In this document: positions 7,653-16,508 of the stretch, in pieces
Position numbering within the stretch: the first letter of the stretch is position 1
Layout of the letters: each line of letters opens with the position of its first letter
From: Bin87 sp965203195
Lineage (GTDB): Bacteria; Chloroflexota; Dehalococcoidia; Lucifugimonadales; UBA3495
DNA: 64,000 nt
Direction of reading: 5' to 3'
NCBI GenBank assembly: GCA_965203195.1
Contig: OZ241860.1
Coordinates: forward strand, 3,410,001 to 3,474,000
The notes under the pieces: model-generated
The model's database searches: none
Told to the model about the DNA's origin: nothing
What the model saw: only the letters and a program-made list of their open reading frames with translations
Made by a program: the position numbers and the translations under genes

Positions 7653-9056
7653 TCAGCTGCCGCCCTCTCCCTCCCCCGGCCCGGCGCTCCCCCACCACCG
7701 GCGCAGCCGTTCCGCAATCGCCGCTTCCGAACCCTGCTCGGAAGGCTCGTAGTACCGCCGCCCCGCCAGCCCGGGCGGCAGGTAATCCTGCGCCGCAAAA
7801 TGCCCCTCGTAATCATGGCTGTACTTATACCCCGCCCCGTATCCCATCCCCCGCATCAGCCCCGTCACGGCGTTCCGCAGATGCAGCGGCACGGGTTCAT
7901 TGGGACTGCCCCGCACCTCTGCCAGCGCCCGTTCCAGCCCGATGTAGGCGGCGTTGCTCTTCGGCGACGTCGCCAGATACACCGTCGCCTCCGCCAGCGG
8001 AATCCGGCCCTCCGGCAACCCGATAAAGTGCGCCGCCTGCTGCGCCGCCACCGCCACCGGCAGCGCCCCCGGATTCGCCAGCCCGATGTCCTCCGCCGCC
8101 AGTATCACCAGCCGCCGCGCTATGAACAACGGATCCTCCCCCGCCTCCAGCATCCGCGCCAGCCAGTACAACGCCCCGTCCGGCGACGACCCCCGCACCG
8201 ATTTGATGAACGCCGATATGGTGTCATAATGGCTGTCCCCCGCCTTGTCGTACTGCGGCGTGCGCCGTTGCAGGGCATCGGATATGGCGTCAACCCCAAT
8301 GCGCCGCCGGCCGCCGGCCCCGGATTCAGATTCAGATTCGGATTCGGATTCAGGTTCGGCGCCCACCGTCGCCATCTCCAGGGCGTTCAGCGCCACCCGC
8401 GCGTCGCCGTTGGCAATGTTCACCAGATGCGCCCGCGCCTCATCCTCCAGCTCCGCCGACAGCATCCCCAGCCCCCGCCGCTCGTCCGCCAGCGCCCGCC
8501 CGATGATGTCCGCCATCGCCCCGTCATCCAGGGCGTACAGCGTGAACACCCGGCAGCGGGAAAGCAGCGGGGCATTGACCTCAAAAGACGGGTTTTCGGT
8601 AGTAGCCCCGATAAAAGTGACCGTGCCGTCCTCAACATAGGGCAGAATGACATCCTGTTGCGCCTTGTTGAAACGATGGATCTCGTCCACAAACAGGATG
8701 GTCGGCTGCCCGTACAGCGACTGCCGTTCCCGCGCCCCGGCCACCGCCTTCCGCAAGTCCGCCACGCCCGCCGACACTGCGCTCACCGGCTCAAAATGCG
8801 CCTGCGTCGTGGCCGCAATCAGCCGCGCCAGCGTCGTCTTCCCCGAACCGGGCGGCCCCCAGAACAGCACCGACGGCACCCGGTCGGCCGCAATCGCCCG
8901 CCGCAGCGCCCGGTCCGCGCCCAGAATATGCTCCTGCCCCACAAACTCGGCGAAAGACGCCGGCCGCATCCGTTCCGCCAGCGGCGCCGTCTCCAGGGCG
9001 CGCTGCCGGCGGCTGTGCTCAAAAAGAGCCGGCGGATTTTCACGGGCGGAAGTCAT
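7653..9056 (-). CDS. rarA: Replication-associated recombination protein A (AAA+ ATPase)
   Basis: 467 residues. Walker A GPPGSGKT at 67-74, Walker B ILFVDEIHRF at 120-129, the GATTENPSFEVN sensor region and the C-terminal MgsA helical domain with RRLVILAAEDIGLAN identify RarA/MgsA, a clamp-loader-like ATPase acting at stalled replication forks. Between the ATPase and C-terminal domains, residues 233-246 are an extra Ser-Glu run (ESESESESES) encoded by a hexanucleotide microsatellite. The start has only a weak ribosome site. It ends 40 bases from the arrestin-like gene in convergent orientation. Confidence 0.95.
   Translation of the reverse strand: MTSARENPPALFEHSRRQRALETAPLAERMRPASFAEFVGQEHILGADRALRRAIAADRVPSVLFWGPPGSGKTTLARLIAATTQAHFEPVSAVSAGVADLRKAVAGARERQSLYGQPTILFVDEIHRFNKAQQDVILPYVEDGTVTFIGATTENPSFEVNAPLLSRCRVFTLYALDDGAMADIIGRALADERRGLGMLSAELEDEARAHLVNIANGDARVALNALEMATVGAEPESESESESESGAGGRRRIGVDAISDALQRRTPQYDKAGDSHYDTISAFIKSVRGSSPDGALYWLARMLEAGEDPLFIARRLVILAAEDIGLANPGALPVAVAAQQAAHFIGLPEGRIPLAEATVYLATSPKSNAAYIGLERALAEVRGSPNEPVPLHLRNAVTGLMRGMGYGAGYKYSHDYEGHFAAQDYLPPGLAGRRYYEPSEQGSEAAIAERLRRWWGSAGPGEGEGGS
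8322..8359. repeat. Hexanucleotide microsatellite inside rarA
   Basis: Six imperfect copies of GATTCA/GATTCG in a row. It is in frame and codes for the Ser-Glu run in RarA, so slippage would change protein length by two residues per unit without a frameshift. Confidence 0.85.
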
Positions 9057-9329
9057 AATCGGATTGCGCCCTGCGATTCTGATAACATCGGCGGCGGCGC
9101 GTCAAGGCTTTTGGGGACGGCCTATCCGCGTCTTTCCGCCGCCGCGCCCCTTTATCCCGCCGTTCCGCCGCCCCGTACTGCGCCCGCGCCGGCGCCGGCG
9201 CGCCCTGCCGCGCGAAATGTATGACCGCCAACGGGTAGCGCCGCCGCCCCCGTTAGGGTATCATCCTGGAACGATACTGCGAACACGGCGCCGCCGGACG
9301 CGACGGCACCCGACGCCAGGAGCAAGACA

Positions 9330-9764
9330 ATGGCCGATTACATTCCCTCCACGCGGGACTGGGTGCGGGAACAGGTGGAACTTTACGAAAGCAGCGGCGG
9401 CACGGAAGGCACTACCCTGCGCGATACCGGGCTGCCCGTCATCATCGTCGCCAACCGGGGCAACCAAACCGGCGCCATCCGCAAAACCCCGCTGATGCGC
9501 GTCAAGGACGGCAACGCCTACATCCTGGTGGGCTCCCAGGGCGGCGCCCCCAAAAACCCCGTGTGGGTCTATAACCTCCGCGCCCACGCCGCTGTCGACC
9601 TCCGCGACGGAACCGAGGTCCAGGCAATGCGCGTCCGCGAAGTAGCCGACGCCGCCGAAAGGGCCCGCCTGTGGCAGCTGGCCGTTGCCGCCTTCCCCCC
9701 TTACGCGGAATACCAGAACCGCACCACCCGCGTCATCCCCGTATTCGTGGCCGAACCCGTCTAA
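9330..9764 (+). CDS. Ddn-family F420-dependent nitroreductase-like protein
   Basis: 144 residues. The run LPVIIVANRGNQTGAIRKTPLM, then YILVGSQGGAPKNPVWVYNLRA, is the signature of the deazaflavin (F420)-dependent Ddn/nitroreductase family with a split beta-barrel fold. These enzymes reduce quinones or xenobiotics using F420H2, often at the membrane. AGGAG precedes the ATG by about nine bases. It stands alone, divergent from rarA. Actual substrate is unknown; some members bind FMN or heme-like cofactors instead. Confidence 0.85.
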   Translation: MADYIPSTRDWVREQVELYESSGGTEGTTLRDTGLPVIIVANRGNQTGAIRKTPLMRVKDGNAYILVGSQGGAPKNPVWVYNLRAHAAVDLRDGTEVQAMRVREVADAAERARLWQLAVAAFPPYAEYQNRTTRVIPVFVAEPV

Positions 9765-10067
9765 CCCGGATCCGCCCGACTGCCGGCTGGCCCCGCCGGG
9801 CCTGACCCGTCAGCCGGACGACATCACCCGCCCCCCTATCCCCTCTCCCCATCCGCGCCGGGATTGCCCCGCCACAAAATCCGCCCCCGCCAAATCGTTG
9901 CTTGCGGGGGCAATAGCAAGTATATTAACCTCCTTATCGGTTTCCAGGTTGCGCCGGTCCGCCTTCCTAGGGTATTGGGATTCGCTGTGCCCGACGAATT
10001 CAGACCACACAAGTGCAGCGTCCCTCAATCTACAACCCCCATTACCCACCCGACCGGAGGAACCATC
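9765..10067. other. Intergenic leader of the zinc-ribbon gene
   Basis: No gene is visible. A weak promoter candidate sits at 9898-9926, and the remaining ~140 nt before the GTG start form a long leader without a recognised structured RNA. Confidence 0.4.
9898..9926 (+). promoter_or_regulatory. Possible promoter of the zinc-ribbon gene
   Basis: TTGCTT (9898-9903) and TATATT (9921-9926) with a 17-base spacer in an otherwise GC-rich stretch. The -10 is good, the -35 poor. Confidence 0.4.
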
Positions 10068-10382
10068 GTGGCCCTTTCCGATCTGACCCTGGAGTGCAGC
10101 GACTGCGGCGCCGCGTTCCCCTTCACCGTTGGCGAGCAGGAATTCTACGCCTCCCGCGGCTTCACCAACCACCCCAAGCGTTGCGCCGACTGCCGTAACG
10201 CCCGGCGCGGCCAGCCCCGCGACTTCGGCGGCGGTGGCGGCGGCGGTGGCTTCCGCGGCTCCCGCGAAACCTTCCCCATCGTCTGCGCCGGCTGCGGCAT
10301 CGACGCCACCGTCCCCTTCCGGCCCCGCGGCGACCGCCCCGTCTATTGCAGCGACTGCTTCTCCCAGATGCGAAACTCCTGA
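10068..10382 (+). CDS. Double zinc-ribbon protein (CxxC-x17-CxxC type)
   Basis: 104 residues from a GTG at 10068, with GGAGG seven bases upstream; longer in-frame extensions are not needed. Two ribbon modules are visible: CSDCGAAF...CADC at the N-terminus and CAGCG...CSDC at the C-terminus, joined by a Gly-rich linker (DFGGGGGGGGFRG) that resembles RNA- or DNA-binding linkers. Small proteins of this kind are common in Chloroflexota; they are presumed nucleic-acid binding, without a proven role. Single-gene transcript. Confidence 0.85.
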   Translation: MALSDLTLECSDCGAAFPFTVGEQEFYASRGFTNHPKRCADCRNARRGQPRDFGGGGGGGGFRGSRETFPIVCAGCGIDATVPFRPRGDRPVYCSDCFSQMRNS

Positions 10383-10460
10383 CCCCTCATCCCGCACCCG
10401 CCCGGCCCGGCCGGTGCCGCCAACCCCAACCCCGCCTCGGCGCCGGCCGGCTGACTAACG

Positions 10461-11942
10461 ATGCCATACCAGGACTTGCGCGCGTACCTCGCCTTTCTGG
10501 AAAGCCGGGGCGACTTGCGCCGCATCTCCGCTCCGGTCAGCCCGGAGCTGGAGATCACCGAAATCGCCCACCGGATGCTGCGCGCCGGCGGGCCGGCCCT
10601 GCTCTTTGAAAATGTGGTCGGCTACGATCTGCCCGTAGCCATCAACCTGTTCTGCGCCGACCGGCGCATGAACTGGGCGCTGGAAGTGGACACCCCCGAC
10701 GACCTGGCGGCCCGCCTGGAATCGCTGATTGACCTGGCCTTGGGCGGCCCGCCGTCGGGCATCGTCAACAAGCTGCGTACCCTGGGCCGCCTGGCCCGCA
10801 TCGGCGCCTACCAGCCCAAACTCGTCCGCAACGTCCCCTGCCAGGAAGTGATCATCACCGGGGACGACGTCGACCTGAATGCCTTCCCCATCATCAAATG
10901 CTGGCCCGACGACGCCGGCCGCTACATCACCCTGCCCCTGGTAATCACCAAAGACCCCGCAACCGGCGTTCAGAACTACGGCATCTACCGGATGCAGGTC
11001 TTTGACCGCAACACCACCGGGATGCACTGGCAGACCCACAAGGTAGGCGCGCGCCACTACCGCGCCACCGGCGACCGCCTGGAGGTAGCCGTCGCCCTGG
11101 GCGGCGACCCCGCCTCCATCTGGACGGGCTCGGCGCCTCTGCCGCCCGATGTGGACGAAATGACCCTGGCCGGCTTTATCCGCAACGCCGGCGTGGAACT
11201 GACGCCGGCCCACTCGGTGGATCTGCTGGTGCCGGCCCACGCTGAAATCATCCTGGAGGGCTACGTCGTCCCCGGCGAGGAACGCCTCGAGGGCCCCTTC
11301 GGCGACCACACCGGGTACTACTCCCTGGCGGAGCCGTACCCCGTCTTTCACATCACCACCATCACCCGGCGCCGCAACCCCGTCTATCCCACCACCTTCG
11401 TAGGCCGCCCCCCCACCGAGGACTACTGGATGGGCAAGGTCACGGAGCGGGTCTTTCTGCCCCTCATCCGTCTCATCCTGCCCGAAGTGGTGGACATCAA
11501 TATGCCCGCCGAGGGCATCTTTCACAACCTCGTGCTGGTCTCAATGAAAAAGGAATACCCCGGCCACGCCCGCAAGGTAATTTACGGCCTTTGGGGGCTG
11601 GGGCTGTTGAGCCTGACCAAAATCATCGTGGTGGTTGACCATTTCGTCAATGTGCAGAACCCTTCCGAAGTGGCCTGGCGCGTTGCCAACAACCTCAACC
11701 CCGCCACCGACCTGGTCTTGGCCGACGGCCCCATTGACGACCTGGATGTGGCCTCGCCCACGCCCCGTTTCGGCAGCAAGCTCGGCATCGACGCCACCCG
11801 CAAGCTGCCCCAGGAAGGCTACCATCGGGAATGGCCCCCGGACATTGAGATGAGCGCCGAGATACGGGAGCAGGTAACCCGCCGCTGGACCGAACTGGGG
11901 CTTGGCGACATTATCGCCCCCCAGCCCGGCGAGTGCCCATGA
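10461..11942 (+). CDS. UbiD-family decarboxylase
   Basis: 493 residues, the usual length of UbiD enzymes. GPFGDHTGYYS carries acidic residues of the prenyl-FMN active site, and YRMQVFDRNTTGMHWQ holds the conserved Arg; VFLPLIRLILPEVVDINMP is characteristic. The family (de)carboxylates aromatic or unsaturated acids with prenylated FMN made by a UbiX-type transferase, which is not in this window. Whether it serves quinone synthesis or aromatic degradation cannot be decided; the isolated setting next to catabolic-looking genes favours the latter. The ATG at 10461 has no strong ribosome site. Confidence 0.92.
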   Translation: MPYQDLRAYLAFLESRGDLRRISAPVSPELEITEIAHRMLRAGGPALLFENVVGYDLPVAINLFCADRRMNWALEVDTPDDLAARLESLIDLALGGPPSGIVNKLRTLGRLARIGAYQPKLVRNVPCQEVIITGDDVDLNAFPIIKCWPDDAGRYITLPLVITKDPATGVQNYGIYRMQVFDRNTTGMHWQTHKVGARHYRATGDRLEVAVALGGDPASIWTGSAPLPPDVDEMTLAGFIRNAGVELTPAHSVDLLVPAHAEIILEGYVVPGEERLEGPFGDHTGYYSLAEPYPVFHITTITRRRNPVYPTTFVGRPPTEDYWMGKVTERVFLPLIRLILPEVVDINMPAEGIFHNLVLVSMKKEYPGHARKVIYGLWGLGLLSLTKIIVVVDHFVNVQNPSEVAWRVANNLNPATDLVLADGPIDDLDVASPTPRFGSKLGIDATRKLPQEGYHREWPPDIEMSAEIREQVTRRWTELGLGDIIAPQPGECP

Positions 11943-12046
11943 GAATGATGCATCCACATCCAGCCCGGCTGCCGGCTCGACACTGGCCGGCAACCGCACC
12001 CGCTACACCACACCAGCGGCGGCGCAACCACGACCGGGGATTAGGG

Positions 12047-12613
12047 CTACCCCGGTATCCGTTGCAGCAGCGGCTCCGTCCGGTTGGGCGGCAGGTCGGT
12101 CTCAAAGGTGTTGATGACCATCGCCAGCATCGTGTAGTTGCCCAGCACCAGCGTCAGCTCAATCGTCCCTTGCTGCCCGAAAGCCTCCAGTGCGCTCTGG
12201 TAGCCGCCCCGGCTGACCTGATGGTTCCGCAGGATTTCGCGGCCCAGGTTGATGACGGCCGATTCGTCCGGCGCCAGTTCGGGCAGGGGTTTGCCCTCGC
12301 GGATGGCGTCCACCACGCCCGCCGGCACCCCGGCGTCCCGCGCCGAGGCGGCGTGGGCGTTCCAGATGTGCTGGCAGTCCATCTCCCGCGCCGCCACCAG
12401 CATCGCCAGCTCCGCCGCCTTGTGGGGCAGGCTGGACTGGTTGCGCAGGTACTGGTTGAGCGCGGTAGCGTGCCGGCTGGCCTCGGGGACATGGGTCATC
12501 ACCGACCCCGGCCCATAGGCCGGCACATTCGCCCCGTTCTGCGTAATCTCGTCAAAAGCGGCCTCCTGGCCGGCAGGGGTAGTGGCGCGGGACGCCAAGG
12601 GTAGTCGTGCCAT
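12047..12613 (-). CDS. Carboxymuconolactone decarboxylase / AhpD-like family protein
   Basis: 188 residues. An all-helical AhpD-fold protein: the core AAELAMLVAAREMDCQHIW contains the Cys-x-x-His element and is followed by HAASARDAGV, as in CMD-family proteins annotated as decarboxylases or peroxidase partners. Only one Cys of the AhpD CxxC pair is present, which argues against disulfide-reductase chemistry. GGAGG lies eight bases before the ATG. It faces the UbiD gene convergently and may belong to aromatic-acid metabolism, by context only. Confidence 0.85.
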   Translation of the reverse strand: MARLPLASRATTPAGQEAAFDEITQNGANVPAYGPGSVMTHVPEASRHATALNQYLRNQSSLPHKAAELAMLVAAREMDCQHIWNAHAASARDAGVPAGVVDAIREGKPLPELAPDESAVINLGREILRNHQVSRGGYQSALEAFGQQGTIELTLVLGNYTMLAMVINTFETDLPPNRTEPLLQRIPG

Positions 12614-12660
12614 GGTAATGCCTCCTTCTGTGCCGAATGTGTTCCTTCGTGTTACAGTCG

Positions 12661-13896
12661 CTACACCTTCTGCCTAGATTTGACCAGATCTATGAAGCCG
12701 GCCAAGTCCATAAGCCAGTCCTGCTGTGCCCGCTGGTATGTGGAGAACAATGGCCTTGGAACGACCAGTTGCAGGTTGGACGATTGCATTTCGTCCGTTT
12801 GCGGTACAGAAATGGACGGCTGTAGGGTCAGCAAGTGTTTGTTCTCAATCCGTTCGGCTTCCGACAAAACTTGCCGCCAGCGGTCCTTGCAGGTACGTTT
12901 GGCACCCAGCATTGTCAGCAGGGATTCCTGATATGATGCGTCGGCATATTCACTTTGCCCGGGAAACAGAAAGTCCGGTCTTTTCGCGCCTTCTGTCCGT
13001 GCCTCGCGGGTGTACCGGATTCCGTGAGCATCAATCACCCTTTCAAGGTGATTCCCCAATGCGAAACCGGCGCGTGATTTCCGCCGGTTATGAACGCTCA
13101 GGAAAAACGCGGTGGCGCAATCCACGTCGATACCGCCGTCTTTCTCAAACCCTCGCTTCAAACGATCCTCAACAATGCGCCGTTCCATATGCCGAAACAG
13201 CGCTTCTTCATGGTCCATCCATGCAATCAGAGCTTCGTCCGGTGCTTCGAGCGGGTTAGGGCTTTCAATGTTGTCCCTTGCAAATTGTGAGAACTCCCGT
13301 GTTGTGGGGAAATTGGTTCCGTGACGCTCGATCAGCAAACCGAAAGACTCTGGCGCAGGTTCCACCAGTTCAATGCCGAGGTCGTCGAGGATGGACCGTG
13401 CGCCAATGCCAAGCTGTCGGTTGAAATCGGTTTGTATCGCCCTCGCATCAGCCCGATTACCGGCAGGATTAAGGCCGAACAGCCATAGCAGTTGTTGCGC
13501 CGCGGTTGAGCCTGCCGGCGACAGGATGATGAGCAATTTTTGCTCTTTCGTTTTTGCTATGACCAGCAAATCTCCTGCGACAGCCCGGTGCACAATGGGC
13601 TCCGTGTGGGCGGGGTAGTAAAGGCGGTACTCCGCACTCCGGTTCGGCTGGTTGCGCCGTACGTCATTCCAAGTACAGGTTGACTCGATGTAGAGAGGGT
13701 TGTCGTCATCCGCGTCATCCAGCCAGTAAAAAGTCGCCTGGAATTTGACTTGACCGGGTGTAGTCCCCAGGAATTCGCGAAAGCTGCCAATTCCCTGAAA
13801 TTCGTGCTGGTGCGAGAGGAACCTATTGACCTCAACCTCTGCTAGGTACTTGGCCCCTGCACCGTCGAAGTGGTCCGACAAAACTCCGAAATTCAT
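12661..13896 (-). CDS. EcoRII-like type II restriction endonuclease
   Basis: 411 residues. The N-terminal region with SHQHEFQGIGSFREFLG and a CTWNDVRRNQPNRSAEYRLYY segment matches effector domains of EcoRII-type enzymes; the C-terminal catalytic part has RPDFLFPG, then MLGAKRTCKDRWRQVL, the PD-(D/E)XK core of the EcoRII family. It cleaves unmodified sites recognised by the adjacent Dcm-type methylase, probably CCWGG-like. AGGAGG sits six bases before the ATG, and the start overlaps the end of vsr by four bases (ATGA), so the two are translationally coupled. GC is clearly below that of flanking genes, pointing to transfer. Confidence 0.9.
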   Translation of the reverse strand: MNFGVLSDHFDGAGAKYLAEVEVNRFLSHQHEFQGIGSFREFLGTTPGQVKFQATFYWLDDADDDNPLYIESTCTWNDVRRNQPNRSAEYRLYYPAHTEPIVHRAVAGDLLVIAKTKEQKLLIILSPAGSTAAQQLLWLFGLNPAGNRADARAIQTDFNRQLGIGARSILDDLGIELVEPAPESFGLLIERHGTNFPTTREFSQFARDNIESPNPLEAPDEALIAWMDHEEALFRHMERRIVEDRLKRGFEKDGGIDVDCATAFFLSVHNRRKSRAGFALGNHLERVIDAHGIRYTREARTEGAKRPDFLFPGQSEYADASYQESLLTMLGAKRTCKDRWRQVLSEAERIENKHLLTLQPSISVPQTDEMQSSNLQLVVPRPLFSTYQRAQQDWLMDLAGFIDLVKSRQKV

Positions 13897-14351
13897 TCTG
13901 CGCCTCCTGATATTTCATGCTCCTGTGAATCCGACCTGATCCATTCTGATACACTTGTAATCAAGGAATCAAAGTCAAGCTTCCGCCTTCCTTTGAGGGC
14001 GCACTCCCATATTACAAGCCGGCGCCAGCCCATATCCAGCAACGCGTCACGCGTTTTCTGGTCACGGTGCCGGTTGCCGCCAATTTTGGCAGCCCAGAAC
14101 TCGGCGCGCGTGGACGGCCATTTGAACAGATGACAATCGTGACCATGCCAAAAACAGCCGTGCGCAAAGACTACAGCCCGATAGCGCGGCAACGTTATGT
14201 CCGGTGTGCCAGGCAAGTCTTGCCGATGCAGCCTGTAACGAAACCCGGCAGCGTGGAGGGCCTTGCGGATCCGAACCTCGTGCCTGGTATCTTTTGAGCG
14301 TATGCCCGACATCATCCGGCTGCGGACTGCGGGCACAACTATATCAGCCAT
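13893..14351 (-). CDS. vsr: Very short patch repair endonuclease Vsr
   Basis: 152 residues from ATG 14351 (AGGGG ten bases upstream); a start at 14384 overlapping the methylase is possible. RSRMMSGIRSKDTRHE is the family signature. Asp51 in PGTPDITLP and the zinc-binding HGCFWHGHDC (His64, Cys66, His69, His71, Cys73) fall at the same numbers as in E. coli Vsr. It nicks T:G mismatches arising from deamination of 5-methylcytosine in Dcm-type sites, protecting the host from mutation caused by the neighbouring methylase. Confidence 0.95.
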   Translation of the reverse strand: MADIVVPAVRSRMMSGIRSKDTRHEVRIRKALHAAGFRYRLHRQDLPGTPDITLPRYRAVVFAHGCFWHGHDCHLFKWPSTRAEFWAAKIGGNRHRDQKTRDALLDMGWRRLVIWECALKGRRKLDFDSLITSVSEWIRSDSQEHEISGGAE

Positions 14352-14371
14352 AGCCAAAGGCCCCTGTCCGA

Positions 14372-15391
14372 CTACACCAGCCATGGCCGCATATGTGCCG
14401 CTATCGCCCGAACTACCGGAACTGCCACCGCATTTCCAAACTGGCGGTATGCCTGGGTGTCGGATACCGGGATTTTGAACTGCGACTCTGTTGGCTTGTC
14501 AAAGCCCATTAGCCGGGCGCACTCACGGGGCGTCAAGCGGCGGGGCAGGTCATTGACCTGCTCGATCAAAATCTCTGCCCCATCCTTATAATAGCGGGCT
14601 GACAGGGTACGCGCAACGTCGACGCGCCCTGCCAGGCCGTATCCAAATCCGTTGCCTCGGGCGCGATGCTTCCGGGCATAGGCGTTGAGGTAATTCCACA
14701 AGTGCTCGGTAAGGGTGTACCTGTCCCCAACTTCGCCCAGTTCTCCGCAAGTATAGTGGGGTTCGGCCACCTCTGTCCCGTTCTCCGGGTGCAGAATATC
14801 GCCCAGTACCGGCCTGGCATCGCTTTCGGGCAAAAGCATACTGTTCAGGTCAAAGTCCGCAGCATCCCGTAGCCCGGCAATGAAAATGCGCTCGCGATGC
14901 TGTGGCACCCAGGCTCTGGCGTCAATTACCCGGTAACTGATATGGTAACCCAGCTCCTTTTCTAGGATAGCGTGCATGATGCCGAACGTGCGGCCCTTGT
15001 CGTGATTGACCAGATTTTTCACATTCTCCAGTAAAAACGCCCTGGGCCTGTGCCGGGCAATTAGCCTGGCCAAGTCAAAGAACAGCGTTCCCTGCGTTTC
15101 GCAGGCAAAGCCGTGTGGCGCGTTGAGAGCGTTTTTCTTGGAAACCCCGGCTATGGAAAACGGCTGACACGGGAACCCGGCCAACAGCACATCGTGGGGC
15201 GGAATGGCATCTGCCGGGATTTCCCGGATGTCCCCGGCAATTTCATCCTCGCCGAAATTCGCCCGGTAGGTCTGCTGGCTGTACTTGTTCCATTCACAGG
15301 TGAACACGCAAGCGCCGCCCGCAGCCTCAAAGCCGAGGCGCATCCCGCCGATGCCGGCAAAAATGTCCACGAATGAGAACTGCTTCGCCAT
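14372..15391 (-). CDS. DNA (cytosine-5) methyltransferase, Dcm/EcoRII type
   Basis: 339 residues from ATG 15391; the family normally begins a few residues before DIFAGIGG, which supports this start over in-frame codons farther up. Motif I DIFAGIGGMRLGFE (9-22), catalytic GFPCQPFS (Cys75), ENV at 122-124, QHRERIF at 164-170, and motif X QFGNAVAVPV are intact. Methylates cytosine-5 in the sequence cut by the EcoRII-like nuclease. First gene of a three-gene unit methylase-vsr-nuclease, with a 20-base gap to vsr. Low GC relative to neighbours suggests acquisition as a block. Confidence 0.95.
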   Translation of the reverse strand: MAKQFSFVDIFAGIGGMRLGFEAAGGACVFTCEWNKYSQQTYRANFGEDEIAGDIREIPADAIPPHDVLLAGFPCQPFSIAGVSKKNALNAPHGFACETQGTLFFDLARLIARHRPRAFLLENVKNLVNHDKGRTFGIMHAILEKELGYHISYRVIDARAWVPQHRERIFIAGLRDAADFDLNSMLLPESDARPVLGDILHPENGTEVAEPHYTCGELGEVGDRYTLTEHLWNYLNAYARKHRARGNGFGYGLAGRVDVARTLSARYYKDGAEILIEQVNDLPRRLTPRECARLMGFDKPTESQFKIPVSDTQAYRQFGNAVAVPVVRAIAAHMRPWLV

Positions 15392-15605
15392 CCCGCAACC
15401 GCGGTGCGGCCGGGTGCGGTACAGGGCGCGTTGTACGTCCGCGATAACCATGCCGATATTGTCTAACAAAAAGGGCTGATAGCGCAACCTGGGATTTCCG
15501 CCCGTCAGCGGCAATCCGGCGTATATTGACGCCGACGACGGGAAGCCAGCCTGAGTGGGGAGCTTGGCCAATCGCAATGGCCCTTGAGACTGGCTGCCAA
15601 CCCCG

Positions 15606-16343
15606 CTACCGATACCCCTGCTTCCCCGTCTTCTCCTCAAACAGCCGCCAGGTGTTTTCGTTGAACGGATAATACTTCCCCGGCGAACACCCCTCCACCG
15701 CCAGCTGCGCCTTGATGACCGCTTCCACCTCCTCCCGCTGGCGGGCAATGCGAATGACCTCATCGGCCGCCGCCGCCGCCACTGCCACCACGCCGTCGTC
15801 ATCCCCCACGATGGCATCCCCGGGGCGCACCAGCGTTCCGCCGCACTGGATGCAGTCGTCCACCTGCCAGGGCCAGAACTCCGCCGGCCCCTGCTTGGCG
15901 GTGGCGTTGGCCGCATAGACGGGAAAGCCGTATTCCTTCAGCGTGTTGGTGTCCCGCACCGCGCCGTCAGTCACCAGGCCGGCCACGCCGCGCTGGTGCA
16001 GCCGGTAAAACTTGATGTCCCCGCCGATGCTGCTGTACGGCCAGCCCATGGCGTCAATCACCAGAACTTCGCCGGGGCCGCAGCGCTCAAAGGCCACATA
16101 TTCGGACGAATCAGCCCCCTTCGGTTTGTCGGCGGCCAGGTCGGGGCGATGCGGCACAAAGCGCAGCGTAACCGCCCGCCCCGCCATCCGCTGGCCGGGC
16201 TGTAGCGGTTTGGCCCCCTCAATCATACTCATCGGCCAGCCCATCACCCACAGCGCGTCAATCAGCGTCTGCGTGGGGATGCCCCGCAGGGCGGCCAGCG
16301 TCTCATCGGAAATCCGCGTTGCGGAGGCGGCGTTACTCGTCAT
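15606..16343 (-). CDS. RraA-family protein (HMG/oxaloacetate aldolase-like)
   Basis: 245 residues from ATG 16343, chosen because GAGGG lies nine bases upstream; an ATG at 16355 sits directly on that site. The motifs CGPGEVLVIDAMG, then GLVTDGAVRDT and GDDDGVVAV identify the RraA/4-hydroxy-4-methyl-2-oxoglutarate aldolase superfamily, with the Arg-Asp pair used for metal and substrate binding. Distinguishing a true aldolase from a RraA-like relative is not possible by eye. Context with UbiD and CMD genes fits a ring-cleavage catabolic role, as inference. Confidence 0.88.
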   Translation of the reverse strand: MTSNAASATRISDETLAALRGIPTQTLIDALWVMGWPMSMIEGAKPLQPGQRMAGRAVTLRFVPHRPDLAADKPKGADSSEYVAFERCGPGEVLVIDAMGWPYSSIGGDIKFYRLHQRGVAGLVTDGAVRDTNTLKEYGFPVYAANATAKQGPAEFWPWQVDDCIQCGGTLVRPGDAIVGDDDGVVAVAAAAADEVIRIARQREEVEAVIKAQLAVEGCSPGKYYPFNENTWRLFEEKTGKQGYR

Positions 16344-16416
16344 CGTAGCGTCCATCCCTCAAGTAGGGGTATCGTCTGACGGGGGTAGCATTGGGAAGGT
16401 GAGAGCATTGTAGCCG

Positions 16417-16452
16417 AGAAAAACCGGGCGGCCCGGTTGCCCGGACCGCCCG
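16417..16452 (-). terminator. Intrinsic terminator of the glycine-betaine-type binding-protein gene
   Basis: An 11-bp GC-rich stem (16426-16436 with 16441-16451, one mismatch) and short loop, followed on the minus strand by GGTTTTTCTC (T run at 16419-16423). Lies about 60 bases past the stop codon at 16509. Confidence 0.8.
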
Positions 16453-16508
16453 TGTCGCATTGCATCGCCAGCGTGTGGAGCGTAACGCGATGTAGCCGGC
16501 TGGCTTGC

